A DNA stretch of 64,000 nucleotides from contig NZ_WKKE01000019.1 of the NCBI RefSeq assembly GCF_009674775.1, forward strand, positions 1-64,000. Direction: 5' to 3'. A model generated the notes under the pieces. It saw only the letters and a program-made list of their open reading frames with translations. It searched no databases and had not been told where the DNA came from. Below are positions 1 to 8,397 of this stretch, piece by piece. Each line of letters opens with the position of its first letter. Positions within the stretch are counted from its first letter, which is position 1. This stretch comes from Flavobacterium sp. LC2016-23 (GTDB lineage Bacteria > Bacteroidota > Bacteroidia > Flavobacteriales > Flavobacteriaceae). Position numbers and translations under genes: made by a program.

Positions 1-68
1 AAATAATTTTTCAGTTTGATTTAGTAACCTGTCAGTATTTCTTAGAACGCATGTCGCTGTTGCGGGTG

Positions 69-98
69 CAAAAGTAGGGAGTTTATCCGCTTAAACAA
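69..98 (-). promoter_or_regulatory. Outward-facing Bacteroidota promoter
   Basis: Read on the minus strand, TTG (96-98) and TACTTTTG (69-76) are separated by 19 bp, matching the Flavobacterium consensus TTG-N17-23-TAnnTTTG. A leader of at least 60 bases with no start codon in good context then leaves the window. The transcribed gene is outside. A stable-RNA operon is one possibility suggested by the long leader, but nothing visible proves it. Confidence 0.5.
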
Positions 99-357
99 TA
101 CCTTTTTCAAACTATTTTTAATCTTTTTTATAAGTCACTGGTTTTGCGTTTTTTACAAAACAATCTTTTTTGGAGTTTTATCAGAATTCAATGCTTTGGA
201 CTGATTTTACCGCTAAGACGCCAAGGTTTTTTCTGCCGGGGTGTATTTCGCAAAGAGCGCAACGCCGGATTTTATTGCGTTTTTTGATTTCCCCCAAAGA
301 CACTAAGTTTCTTTTCTTTCCTATATATAACGTACATCTCTTTTGAAAACCTCTGCC

Positions 358-435
358 CTAGCCCCGATAGAAGTGGAAATCCTTTTGTCTGCCGCGGCGG
401 ACAAAAGATTGGAGCGGATAGCGGGATAAAGCTCC
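358..435. repeat. Structured dispersed intergenic element, copy A
   Basis: This 78-bp element shares its ends with a second copy at 9149-9227: both begin CTAGCCCCGATAGAA and end with GGATAGCGGGA plus AGCTCC. The centre forms a hairpin (TTTTGTCTGCC pairing with GGCGGACAAAA). In the other copy the hairpin is kept although its bases differ, including a C-G to G-C exchange, so pairing rather than sequence is conserved. It resembles a REP-type element. Function is unknown. Confidence 0.6.
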
Positions 436-535
436 TTATCAAATTCCAATTTCTTAAATACCAAATTCCAAAAGAGTTGAATTCAGTCAGGGGGACGGAA
501 TAATCGCTGTATACCTAATGTATCTATAAAAAATA

Positions 536-566
536 AACCCGACAGGTTTTGAAAACCTGTCGGGTT
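536..566. repeat. 31-bp palindrome (CCGACAGG family), copy 1
   Basis: A perfect inverted repeat with arms AACCCGACAGGTTTT around a single G. A second, longer copy lies at 8988-9020. It sits 46 bp downstream of the stop codon of the minus-strand monooxygenase gene and could act as its transcription terminator, although a clear U-tract is lacking. Confidence 0.7.
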
Positions 567-612
567 GTAGAAACGAAATCCTACCTTATATATAGGAGAG
601 GAAAAAGTATCC

Positions 613-1620
613 TTATATTGTGTTTATACTATCTATGACTTTTTTTGTAATACGGATACTTTTTAGTTTGGCCTGATGATCAAAAATTGGGCTGGTTACC
701 ATTAATTCGTCTACACGGGAGTAGTCGATGAATTTTTTAAGATCTGTTTCCAGCTGCTCTTTGTTTCCTGTAAACGTACAAGCGGTCATTTGATTGACGT
801 GAAAACGTTCTTCTTCGCTCATAATATCATCCAGATCATCTACAGGTGGCTGCAAACCTTTGCGGTCGTTTCTAATTAAGTTGAGAAACATTTGATACAA
901 GCTTGTCGATAGTCTGTCGGCTTCTTCATTCGTATCTGCCGCAATGATATTGACACAGGCCATCGTTTTGGGTTTGTCTAAATTTGCAGAGGGCTGGAAG
1001 TTTTCGCGGTAAAACTCAAAAGCCTGAATCATCTGGCGTGGTGCAAAATGTCCGGCGAATGCATAGGGTAACCCGTACGCGGCGGCAAGAGCTGCACTTT
1101 CCATGCTTGAGCCTAAAATCCAGATGGGAACATTTGTTCCTTCGGCTGGAAATGCCCTTACTTTTGCGGTTGCATTTTCGGCTGAAAAATAATCCTGAAG
1201 TTTGCTTACATTTTGAGGGAAACGCTGCGCCTGCTCAAAAAAATCTTTTCGGATGGCTTCGGCTGTTGGCTGATCTGTTCCCGGCGCTCTTCCTAACCCT
1301 AAATCAATTCGGTTTGGATAAAGTGTTTCCAGTGTTCCGAATTGTTCGGCAACTATTAAAGGAGAATGATTCGGCAACATGATTCCACCAGAACCTACGC
1401 GGATATTTTGGGTCTGACCGGCGATGTAACCAATTAAGACTACTGTTGCGGAACTCGCCACATGTGCCATATTGTGATGTTCGGCCAGCCAAAAACGTTT
1501 GTAACCTAAGTTATCTGCCTGCTGTGCTATTTCTTTTGTTTTTTGAAATGTTTCAGTTGCGTTGCTATCCTGTGTAATGATAGCCAGTTCTAATATGGAG
1601 ATTGAAATTGGATTTTTCAT
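613..1620 (-). CDS. LLM-class flavin-dependent oxidoreductase
   Basis: A 335-residue protein of the bacterial luciferase-like monooxygenase family (TIM-barrel enzymes using reduced FMN or F420). The family signature is clear: an N-terminal ISILELA strand, RFWLAEHHNM around residue 45, the RVGSGGIMLPNHSPL block near residue 75, and LGLGRAPGTD near residue 110. This arrangement matches the subgroup of small stand-alone members often annotated as alkanal monooxygenase alpha-like. The substrate cannot be inferred. It is a single gene: the upstream gap separates it from the small ORF at 1744-1923, and a palindrome follows its stop. The start is the ATG giving MKNPISIS; no Shine-Dalgarno is present, as is usual in this group. 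Confidence 0.9.
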   Translation of the reverse strand: MKNPISISILELAIITQDSNATETFQKTKEIAQQADNLGYKRFWLAEHHNMAHVASSATVVLIGYIAGQTQNIRVGSGGIMLPNHSPLIVAEQFGTLETLYPNRIDLGLGRAPGTDQPTAEAIRKDFFEQAQRFPQNVSKLQDYFSAENATAKVRAFPAEGTNVPIWILGSSMESAALAAAYGLPYAFAGHFAPRQMIQAFEFYRENFQPSANLDKPKTMACVNIIAADTNEEADRLSTSLYQMFLNLIRNDRKGLQPPVDDLDDIMSEEERFHVNQMTACTFTGNKEQLETDLKKFIDYSRVDELMVTSPIFDHQAKLKSIRITKKVIDSINTI

Positions 1621-1743
1621 ATATAATGTAACTTTTATGCAAAATTAATTCATTTGATATAAAGCCCGGATTCTTTCGTGTTAATAGAATTATAATATTT
1701 GTAGCTACAAATGTCTTTTTAATTCCATTGAAGTTTTATCAAT

Positions 1744-1923
1744 TTATGTTTTTTTTCCGTCATGAGCAATTGAAAAATCAGGTGAGTTTGATTCTATTTC
1801 AAATTTAGAAGAAGTCTTTAAAGTGTCTTTTTGAAGTTTTGAATGATTCCCAAACCAGAAAACGGCAGTTAAAAGAAATGCTGTGAACAAAAATAGTTTT
1901 ACTGGGTTTTGTGGTATTTTCAT
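1744..1923 (-). CDS. Small one-helix membrane protein (hypothetical)
   Basis: A 59-codon frame runs from ATG at 1923 to TAA at 1744. The product starts MKIPQNPVK, has a hydrophobic stretch of about 17 residues (LFLFTAFLLTAVFWFG, residues 10-26) and then a polar, Lys/Ser-rich tail. This is the layout of a short membrane-anchored or secreted peptide. I do not recognise a family. Support is the clean hydrophobic segment and otherwise unexplained DNA. It is divergent from the response-regulator gene at 2099, so it could share that control region. Confidence 0.45.
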   Translation of the reverse strand: MKIPQNPVKLFLFTAFLLTAVFWFGNHSKLQKDTLKTSSKFEIESNSPDFSIAHDGKKT

Positions 1924-2031
1924 CTGAGGTGTGATTAATAGCTTCTAAAGATATATTTCTTTAAAAAAATCAATTCAAAAAGAGGACACTTCAATCTTCT
2001 AAAATGCTTTTACAAAATTTATAAGGAATGT

Positions 2032-2061
2032 TTAAGTCAAATGATTTAAAGCCTAAATTTG
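2032..2061 (+). promoter_or_regulatory. Candidate promoter of the response-regulator gene
   Basis: TAAATTTG at 2054-2061 fits the TAnnTTTG -7 element, with a TTTA at 2032-2035 as a weak -33 element 18 bp upstream. The start codon follows 38 bp later. Confidence 0.35.
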
Positions 2062-2098
2062 TATTTCGAAATAATACTCGATTTAGCAATATCCTCAA

Positions 2099-3439
2099 AT
2101 GACACATAAAATTTTAATTATAGACGACGAAGAAAAACTCAGAAGTCTGCTCGCCCGCATCGTAAAATCGGAAGGTTTTGAAGTTCTGGAAGCCAAAGAT
2201 CTGAAATCCGGCTTTAAGAAACTTGAACAAACCGACATTGATGTCGTTTTATGTGATGTAAAATTACCCGACGGAAATGGCGTTGATTTTTTACAGCAGA
2301 TAAAAGGAAGTTTTCCGCTTACCGAAGTTATTTTGCTAACGGCTTTCGGAAATATAGCAGACGGCGTTCAGGCCATGAAGAATGGTGCTTTTGATTATAT
2401 TGTAAAAGGAGATGATAATGACAAAATTATTCCGCTTCTGTATAAAGCTGTCGAAAAAGGACATTTGCAAAAAAAAGTGCAGCAGCTCGAAAAACGTATT
2501 GGCGATAAATATTCTTTCGATACCATTATAGGAAAATCAAAAGGAATTGAACAGGTTATTGATCTTGCCCAAAAAGTCGCCAAAACCGATTCGACCGTTT
2601 TACTCACCGGTGAAACCGGAACAGGAAAAGAGGTTTTTGCGCAGGCCATTCACGAAAACAGCACTCGTGCCGGTAAATCTTTTGTAGCGCTAAACTGCAG
2701 TACTTTTAGCAAAGAAATTTTAGAAAGCGAACTTTTCGGCCACAAACAAGGCGCTTTTACCGGTGCTCTCAAAGATAAAAAAGGTTTTATTGAAGAAGCG
2801 AATGGCGGTACTTTATTTTTGGATGAAATTGGAGAAATGCCCATTGAACTGCAAGCCAAATTATTACGTGTTTTAGAAACCAGCGAATACATTCCGGTTG
2901 GTGATACGACTTCAAAAAAATCCAATTTCAGATTAATTGCAGCGACCAACAGAGATTTAAAAACAGAAAGTGACGAACATCGTTTTCGATCTGATTTATA
3001 TTTTCGTCTGAATATTTTCGAAATCAAACTTCCTCCTCTTCGGGAAAGAACCAAAGATATTGCCCCTCTTACTTTTTCTTTTGTGAAGCAGTTTTCTGAA
3101 AAAACGAACAAGAAAACACTCGAAATATCAGATGACTTTCTTCGCAAATTAGAAAATTATTCCTGGCCCGGAAATATTAGGGAACTCAAAAATATTATTG
3201 AACGCTCTGTTATTTTAAGCGATACTGTTTTAACCGCCGATGTCCTGCCTTATGAGATGCAGCATCAGCCTGAAAAACCTACCAAATCGATGTCGGCTTT
3301 TTCTATGCAGAGTATCGAAAAACTGCATATTCAGAAGGTTTTAAATTACACCAAAGGCAATAAGGCCGAGACAGCACGTTTGCTCGAAATCGGAATTGCG
3401 ACTTTGTACCGAAAGTTAGACGAGTACGGGATTCAATAA
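2099..3439 (+). CDS. Sigma-54-dependent response regulator (NtrC family), probably controls kdp
   Basis: A 446-residue transcription activator with three parts. A receiver domain (1-120) has the acidic pair D9-D10, phospho-acceptor D53 (LCDVKLPDGNG) and K103. An AAA+ sigma-54 interaction domain (about 143-370) has Walker A GETGTGKE (171-178) and the sigma-54 contact loop GAFTGA (218-223). A C-terminal Fis-type helix-turn-helix follows (about 405-446). Such proteins hydrolyse ATP to open promoters bound by RpoN. The gene directly precedes the kdp cluster, where enterobacteria use the OmpR-type regulator KdpE instead, so it probably answers to the histidine kinase at 11826-13544. That pairing is inferred from position. 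Confidence 0.9.
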   Translation: MTHKILIIDDEEKLRSLLARIVKSEGFEVLEAKDLKSGFKKLEQTDIDVVLCDVKLPDGNGVDFLQQIKGSFPLTEVILLTAFGNIADGVQAMKNGAFDYIVKGDDNDKIIPLLYKAVEKGHLQKKVQQLEKRIGDKYSFDTIIGKSKGIEQVIDLAQKVAKTDSTVLLTGETGTGKEVFAQAIHENSTRAGKSFVALNCSTFSKEILESELFGHKQGAFTGALKDKKGFIEEANGGTLFLDEIGEMPIELQAKLLRVLETSEYIPVGDTTSKKSNFRLIAATNRDLKTESDEHRFRSDLYFRLNIFEIKLPPLRERTKDIAPLTFSFVKQFSEKTNKKTLEISDDFLRKLENYSWPGNIRELKNIIERSVILSDTVLTADVLPYEMQHQPEKPTKSMSAFSMQSIEKLHIQKVLNYTKGNKAETARLLEIGIATLYRKLDEYGIQ

Positions 3440-3455
3440 CAAAGCTAAATTCCAA

Positions 3456-3473
3456 TCCCGATAGCTATCGGGA
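3456..3473. repeat. 18-bp perfect palindrome
   Basis: TCCCGATAGCTATCGGGA is a perfect palindrome 17 bp after the stop codon of the response-regulator gene. Its half-site CCGATAG also occurs in the structured elements at 358-435 and 9149-9227, so it may be a minimal relative of that repeat family. Confidence 0.5.
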
Positions 3474-3524
3474 TAAATTCCAAATTGCAATGGAATTTGG
3501 ATTTGACCTATCATTTTAATAAAA

Positions 3525-3550
3525 GCTTATCATTTTGATAGGCTTTTTTT
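3525..3550 (+). terminator. Intrinsic terminator after the response-regulator gene
   Basis: Stem GCTTATCA/TGATAGGC with a three-base loop is followed by seven T residues (3544-3550). It separates the regulator gene from the kdp structural genes, so those must have their own promoter. Confidence 0.7.
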
Positions 3551-3665
3551 GTGCTTTATTTTTGGCACAAAACGACAATCCTTTTATTGACAAGACTTTA
3601 GCTGTTTTCTGCTTTTTTCGGAACAACTTTTGGCATAAGTGGGAAGAACATAAAAATTCATTCTC

Positions 3666-3947
3666 ATGAAAAATCAAGTCAATTCTATTTACAAACAAGC
3701 AGAGCGTTTTGCAGATATCACCAAAAAATCAATTATTTCCGGTAACATCGTTCGGGCAAAAAAATGCTTAGCACTTGCTGAACGTTTGTTTATTAGCGGA
3801 AGTATCGAAACTAAAAATGCCATTTCCAATGTGTACATTTTTTCTGTTTCTTCTTTTATGGAAATGCGTCACTGCAACATTTCACATCTTTTTCCTCAAA
3901 CGCTAAAAGCAGAATATATCAAACAAGTGAATACTTCAGGCGTATAA
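3666..3947 (+). CDS. Small conserved protein at the head of the kdp cluster
   Basis: A 93-residue, probably soluble and alpha-helical protein (MKNQVNSIYKQAERFADITK at the N-terminus, ending in IKQVNTSGV). No catalytic motif or membrane segment is visible. From memory, small proteins of this type, possibly the DUF7674 group, stand at this place in Bacteroidota kdp clusters; I am not certain of the family name. It comes after a strong terminator and before the tiny membrane ORFs, so it is probably the first gene of the kdp transcript. A role in potassium homeostasis is inferred from position only. Confidence 0.65.
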   Translation: MKNQVNSIYKQAERFADITKKSIISGNIVRAKKCLALAERLFISGSIETKNAISNVYIFSVSSFMEMRHCNISHLFPQTLKAEYIKQVNTSGV

Positions 3948-4026
3948 AATATTGAATCGGTTACCATGTTAATTGGTTAATCGCAAAAGCCCTAAATCTA
4001 AAATCTGAACTCTAAAATTATCTAAT

Positions 4027-4113
4027 ATGCTAATCACTTTTCTTTTACTCGCACTGGCCGTTGTACTGTTTGCGATCTGTTTTAAATCAGTTGAATTTTT
4101 TGAAAAAATCTAA
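4027..4113 (+). CDS. 28-residue single-helix membrane ORF upstream of kdpF
   Basis: ATG at 4027 to TAA at 4111-4113 encodes MLITFLLLALAVVLFAICFK followed by SVEFFEKI: one hydrophobic helix and a short charged tail. It ends 3 bp before the KdpF start, so it is very probably co-transcribed and translationally linked. It could be a second KdpF-like subunit or a regulatory micropeptide. Too short for homology from sequence alone. Confidence 0.5.
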   Translation: MLITFLLLALAVVLFAICFKSVEFFEKI

Positions 4114-4116
4114 ATC

Positions 4117-4194
4117 ATGACTGCACTATTTATTATTTCCATCGCCGTTTTCGGCTATTTGGTTTATGTATTAATTAAACCTGAAAAATTTTAA
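4117..4194 (+). CDS. kdpF: KdpF, small subunit of the K+-transporting ATPase
   Basis: A 25-residue peptide beginning MTALFIISIAVF and ending GYLVYVLIKPEKF. That tail matches the familiar KdpF ending (GYLVYALINAEAF in enterobacteria, from memory). KdpF is a single-helix peptide that stabilises the KdpABC complex in the inner membrane. It lies 3 bp after the preceding micro-ORF and 3 bp before the next one, 130 bp before kdpA. Confidence 0.85.
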   Translation: MTALFIISIAVFGYLVYVLIKPEKF

Positions 4195-4197
4195 AAG

Positions 4198-4287
4198 ATG
4201 AAAAAGTCACAATCAAAAAAAATGCTGCTAGTATTTGTTTATGTGGCCTGGACATTAGCTTTTGTAACGCTTGTTATGTTTTTATAA
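4198..4287 (+). CDS. 29-residue single-helix membrane ORF between kdpF and kdpA
   Basis: ATG at 4198 to TAA at 4285-4287 gives a lysine-rich start (MKKSQSKKM) followed by one hydrophobic helix (LLVFVYVAWTLAFVTLVMFL). The start lies 3 bp after kdpF and the stop 36 bp before kdpA. The even spacing of three consecutive tiny ORFs supports real translation. Function unknown; an extra Kdp accessory peptide is a reasonable guess. Confidence 0.5.
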   Translation: MKKSQSKKMLLVFVYVAWTLAFVTLVMFL

Positions 4288-4323
4288 AAGCCGAAAAATT
4301 ATTTAACTTCTAATAAATAAAAT

Positions 4324-6045
4324 ATGAACACAGAGTTATTTGGTGTCATTAGTATTTTCATCATTTCGATAGTTTTAGCCATTCCAACAGGAAAATATAT
4401 TGCTAAAGTTTATTTGGGTGATAAAACATTTCTTGACCCGATTTTCAATCCAATTGAAAAATTTATTTTTAAAATCAGCGGTATCAATTCCACTGAAGAA
4501 ATGAACTGGAAACAACACTTAAAAGCACTTTTAAGTATCAACATGGTCTGGTTCTTTCTTTGCTTTTTTGTTTTACTATTTCAGGGATCCTTGTTTTTAA
4601 ATCCGGATAATAACCCGTCGATGAGTCCTGATTTGGCTTTTAATACTGCTATTTCATTTTTGGTAAATTGCAATTTACAGCATTATTCCGGAGAAAGCGG
4701 ACTATCGTATCTTTCACAAATGGTTTTGATGTTCCTGCAGTTTGTTTCGGCTGGTGTCGGAATGGCCGCTGCAGCAATGATTTTTACCGCAATGAAAGAA
4801 AGAACTACAGAAAAACTGGGGAATTTCTACAATTATTTCATCAAAAGCTGTACCCGTATTTTATTACCCCTTTCAGCAATTGTAGCAATTGCTTTATTGT
4901 TTAGCGGTACACCAATGACTTTTGAAGGTAAAGATGCGATCACAACCCTTCAGGGCGACTCTGTTGAAGTTTCTCGTGGCCCGGCAGCAGCTTTTATTGG
5001 CATTAAACATATTGGTACAAATGGAGGTGGTTTTTTTGGAGCCAACTCGGCACATCCACTAGAAAACCCTACTTATTTTACGAATGGCGTTGAATTATGG
5101 GCCCAGTTAATTATTCCGTTTGCAATGATTTTCGCTTTAGGTTTTTATCTAAAGAAAAAGAAATTATCCTACGTAATTTTCGGAGTAATGACGGTTGGAT
5201 TCTTATTGCTTGTTGTTCCAACAATGATGAGTGAAATGAACGGGAATCCTGCTATTGAGAAAATGGGAATCGCACAAACAACGGGAGCTATGGAAGGAAA
5301 AGAGGTTCGCTTTGGACCAGCTATTTCAGGTTTCTGGAGTATTGCCACAACGGTAATTTCTACCGGTTCTGTCAATAGTATGCACGACAGTTCAATGCCG
5401 GTTTCCGGAGCTATGGAGCTGCTTGCTATGATGGTCAATGCGTTTTACGGGGGTTGTGGTGTTGGTATTCTGAATTTCTACATTTTCATCATTCTTGCTG
5501 TATTTATTTCCGGATTAATGGTGGGCCGAACCCCTGAATTTTTAGGGAAGAAAATCGAAGCGCGGGAAGTTAAAATTGCTGCTTTTATTGCGATCCTTCA
5601 TCCTTTATTAATATTAGCAGGTACCGCTTTAGCTTCTTATTTTGCAGCGCATGATACGGCGATGGGATACTGGTTTAACGGAAATGCAACAGGCTGGTTA
5701 AACAATCCGGGACACCACGGCTTCTCAGAAATGCTATATGAATATACTTCAAGTGCTGCCAACAACGGTTCTGGTTTTGAAGGTTTAGGCGATAACAATC
5801 CGTTCTGGAATATTACTACAGGAATAGTTTTATTGTTAAGCCGTTTTATTCCGATAATTGGGCCACTAGCAATTGCAGGATTACTGGCTAACAAAAAATA
5901 CATTCCGGAAAGTGCAGGAACTTTAAAAACGGACACTACAATTTTTGGTGTAATGGTTTTCGCCGTGATTGCAATTATTGCTGCTTTATCATTCTTCCCA
6001 GCGTTGGCACTTGGACCTTTAGCGGAATACTTTACACTAAAATAA
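4324..6045 (+). CDS. kdpA: Potassium-transporting ATPase subunit KdpA
   Basis: A 573-residue polytopic inner-membrane protein, slightly longer than the 557 residues of the E. coli protein. KdpA is the channel-like, potassium-selective subunit of KdpFABC. Four selectivity-filter loops are recognisable: NCNLQHYSGESG near residue 120, GTNGGGFFGANSAHP near 235, STGSVNSMHDSSMP near 350 and SSAANNGSGFEGLG near 480. It is preceded by kdpF and micro-ORFs and followed by kdpB after a 149-bp gap with hairpins. Expression is expected under potassium limitation; in this window the regulator would be the sigma-54 activator upstream. Confidence 0.97.
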   Translation: MNTELFGVISIFIISIVLAIPTGKYIAKVYLGDKTFLDPIFNPIEKFIFKISGINSTEEMNWKQHLKALLSINMVWFFLCFFVLLFQGSLFLNPDNNPSMSPDLAFNTAISFLVNCNLQHYSGESGLSYLSQMVLMFLQFVSAGVGMAAAAMIFTAMKERTTEKLGNFYNYFIKSCTRILLPLSAIVAIALLFSGTPMTFEGKDAITTLQGDSVEVSRGPAAAFIGIKHIGTNGGGFFGANSAHPLENPTYFTNGVELWAQLIIPFAMIFALGFYLKKKKLSYVIFGVMTVGFLLLVVPTMMSEMNGNPAIEKMGIAQTTGAMEGKEVRFGPAISGFWSIATTVISTGSVNSMHDSSMPVSGAMELLAMMVNAFYGGCGVGILNFYIFIILAVFISGLMVGRTPEFLGKKIEAREVKIAAFIAILHPLLILAGTALASYFAAHDTAMGYWFNGNATGWLNNPGHHGFSEMLYEYTSSAANNGSGFEGLGDNNPFWNITTGIVLLLSRFIPIIGPLAIAGLLANKKYIPESAGTLKTDTTIFGVMVFAVIAIIAALSFFPALALGPLAEYFTLK

Positions 6046-6059
6046 TGCTAGACAAACAG

Positions 6060-6126
6060 CCGTGGGTTTTAACCACGGGGACACAGATTGTGATATACAT
6101 TGCGTTCCAGTGATTGAAACCACTGG
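6060..6126. repeat. Two adjacent hairpins in the kdpA-kdpB gap
   Basis: Stem CCGTGG/CCACGG (6060-6078) and stem CCAGTG/CACTGG (6107-6126) lie in the 149-bp gap. Both enclose short loops and have no U-tract, so they are unlikely to terminate the operon. They may stabilise or process the mRNA, or be remnants of a dispersed repeat. Confidence 0.5.
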
Positions 6127-6194
6127 CTATGTTTACATTTATGAATTTATTCCGCTTAATATTTAACAAATAACATTTAACTTTTTACAAGAAA

Positions 6195-8228
6195 ATGACT
6201 AATAATAAATCCACTTCATTATTTGAAAGTAAGCAGGTAAAAGAAGCCTTAGCGCAGTCTTTTGTAAAGCTTAACCCAAAATTGATGATCAAAAATCCGG
6301 TAATGTTTACCGTAGAAATAGGAACTGCCATTATGTTTGCTGTCTGTGTTTCCATTTTAATGGGAGCAACTGATCAGGGTAGTTTTACTTATAATCTAAT
6401 CGTGTTTTTAATTTTACTGGCAACACTTTTGTTCGCCAATTTCGCGGAGGCTATTGCCGAAGCGAGAGGAAAAGCACAAGCTGACAGTTTAAGAAAAACA
6501 CGTGAAGAAACGCCTGCCAGACAAATCCTGCCAAACGGAGAAATCAAAAATATCAGTTCTTCGGAATTGAAAAAAGGAGATGTTTTCGTTTGTGAAGCCG
6601 GAGATTTAATTGCAACTGATGGTGAAATCATAGAAGGTTTAGCAACAATTGACGAAAGTGCCATTACCGGAGAAAGTGCTCCTGTCATTCGGGAAGCCGG
6701 AGGTGACAAATCATCGGTAACCGGAGGAACAAAAGTATTGTCCGATAAAATTAAAGTAATTGTAACTTCTGAACCAGGTGAAAGCTTTCTGGATAAAATG
6801 ATTGCTTTGGTAGAAGGAGCAAGCCGTCAGAAAACACCAAACGAAATTGCCTTAACTATTTTATTAGCCGCATTTACTTTAATCTTCGTGATTGTGTGCG
6901 TTACGCTAAAACCGTTTGCCGACTATGCAAATGCACCCATCACGATTGCGGCTTTTATCGCCTTGTTCGTTTGTTTGATTCCAACGACAATTGGTGGTTT
7001 GCTATCTGCCATCGGAATTGCGGGTATGGACAGAGCGCTTCGTGCTAACGTAATTACAAAATCCGGAAAAGCAGTTGAAACTGCCGGAGATATTGATGTA
7101 TTGCTTTTGGATAAAACCGGAACTATCACTATTGGAAACCGAAAAGCAACGAATTTTTATCCTGCAAAAGGCGTATCTGAAGAAGATTTTATAAAGTCTG
7201 CTGTGTTAAGTTCATTAGCAGATGACACTCCGGAAGGGAAAAGTATCGTAGAACTGGCAGGTGCCGAAACTGCCAGTAAATTATCCATTGAAGGTGCTAC
7301 TTTAATCAAATTTACTGCAGAAACCAGAACTTCCGGAGTTATTTTGAAAGACGGAACCAATATTAGAAAAGGTGCTCAGGATGCAGCAAAAAACATTGCT
7401 GCTCAGGCAGGAAATAGTTTTCCGGAAGATACTGCGCAAAAAGTAATTGACATTTCTACAAACGGCGGAACGCCATTAGTGGTGATTAAAAACAATCAGG
7501 TTCAGGGTGTTATCGAATTACAGGATATTATCAAAACCGGAATGAAAGAACGTTTTGACCGTTTGAGAAAAATGGGTGTTAAAACGGTAATGGTGACCGG
7601 AGATAATCCGCTTACGGCGAAGTTTATCGCAGAAGCTGCCGGTGTAGATGATTTTATTGCCGAAGCGAAACCTGAGGATAAAATGAACTACATCAAAAAC
7701 GAGCAAAACCTGGGTAAACTTGTTGCCATGATGGGTGACGGAACCAATGATGCTCCTGCCCTTGCGCAAGCGAATGTGGGTGTTGCCATGAACAGTGGAA
7801 CACAGGCTGCCAAAGAAGCCGGAAACATGGTCGATCTTGATAATGACCCAACCAAATTAATCGAGATTATTGAAATTGGAAAACAGCTTTTAATGACTCG
7901 GGGAACTTTAACCACTTTTTCTATTGCAAATGACGTTGCGAAATATTTTGCTATTGTTCCTGCTCTTTTTATTACTGCGATTCCTGCGCTTGAGGGACTA
8001 AATATCATGCGCTTACACAGTCCTGAAAGTGCTATTTTATCAGCTGTAATTTTTAACGCGATCATCATTCCGATTCTGATTCCTCTGGCATTGAGAGGTG
8101 TTGATTATAAACCAATCGGTGCAAGTGCGATCCTGAAAAGAAACCTTTTGATTTATGGTTTAGGCGGATTGATCGTGCCTTTTATCGGAATTAAGTTAAT
8201 TGATTTGTTGGTTGCTCTGTTTATGTAA
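6195..8228 (+). CDS. kdpB: Potassium-transporting P-type ATPase subunit KdpB
   Basis: A 677-residue P-type ATPase, the energy-coupling subunit of KdpFABC. Motifs in order: actuator-loop ITGES near residue 157, the phosphorylation site DKTGTIT with D306, the nucleotide-binding region, and the hinge MMGDGTNDAPAL near residue 514. The catalytic aspartate is phosphorylated by ATP during K+ import through KdpA. Length and motifs are standard. The following 169-bp gap before kdpC is filled with repeat sequence. Nothing suggests inactivation. Confidence 0.97.
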   Translation: MTNNKSTSLFESKQVKEALAQSFVKLNPKLMIKNPVMFTVEIGTAIMFAVCVSILMGATDQGSFTYNLIVFLILLATLLFANFAEAIAEARGKAQADSLRKTREETPARQILPNGEIKNISSSELKKGDVFVCEAGDLIATDGEIIEGLATIDESAITGESAPVIREAGGDKSSVTGGTKVLSDKIKVIVTSEPGESFLDKMIALVEGASRQKTPNEIALTILLAAFTLIFVIVCVTLKPFADYANAPITIAAFIALFVCLIPTTIGGLLSAIGIAGMDRALRANVITKSGKAVETAGDIDVLLLDKTGTITIGNRKATNFYPAKGVSEEDFIKSAVLSSLADDTPEGKSIVELAGAETASKLSIEGATLIKFTAETRTSGVILKDGTNIRKGAQDAAKNIAAQAGNSFPEDTAQKVIDISTNGGTPLVVIKNNQVQGVIELQDIIKTGMKERFDRLRKMGVKTVMVTGDNPLTAKFIAEAAGVDDFIAEAKPEDKMNYIKNEQNLGKLVAMMGDGTNDAPALAQANVGVAMNSGTQAAKEAGNMVDLDNDPTKLIEIIEIGKQLLMTRGTLTTFSIANDVAKYFAIVPALFITAIPALEGLNIMRLHSPESAILSAVIFNAIIIPILIPLALRGVDYKPIGASAILKRNLLIYGLGGLIVPFIGIKLIDLLVALFM

Positions 8229-8395
8229 GCTGCTAAGGTTCTAAGTTTCTAAGGTACTGAGATAAAAAAACCTTAGAAACTTAAAATCTCCACGTCTTCG
8301 AAAATTTAAAAAAACAAGTTCTTAAGATACTAAGTACAAGAGAAAAGCTTAGAAGCTTAGCCGCTTAGTGCCTTAGAACCTCTAAAAAAATAACA
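8229..8395. repeat. CTAAGGTTCTAAG-type repeat in the kdpB-kdpC gap
   Basis: The gap begins CTAAGGTTCTAAGTTTCTAAGG and ends with the roughly complementary CTTAGCCGCTTAGTGCCTTAGAACC, enclosing about 100 bp. A shorter inner pair (GTTTCTAAGG with CCTTAGAAAC) gives a good local hairpin. Related words occur right after kdpC (8957-8982). It looks like a dispersed intergenic repeat inserted in the operon. Confidence 0.55.
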
Positions 8396-8397
8396 CG

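Larger units (their letters stand above)
1..612. other. Left-edge non-coding region
   Basis: I see no convincing coding region here. It holds an outward-facing promoter near the left edge, short degenerate motifs of the type 'cgctaagacgccaagg' and 'caaagacactaag' at about 212-310 that recur in other gaps of this window, a structured dispersed element at 358-435 and a perfect palindrome at 536-566. It looks like a repeat-accumulating gap between two transcription units. Confidence 0.6.

Noticed and set aside
984..1382. 132-codon plus-strand frame inside the monooxygenase gene
   Set aside because: It is antisense to a gene with clear family motifs, and its product is low-complexity Arg/Leu-rich.
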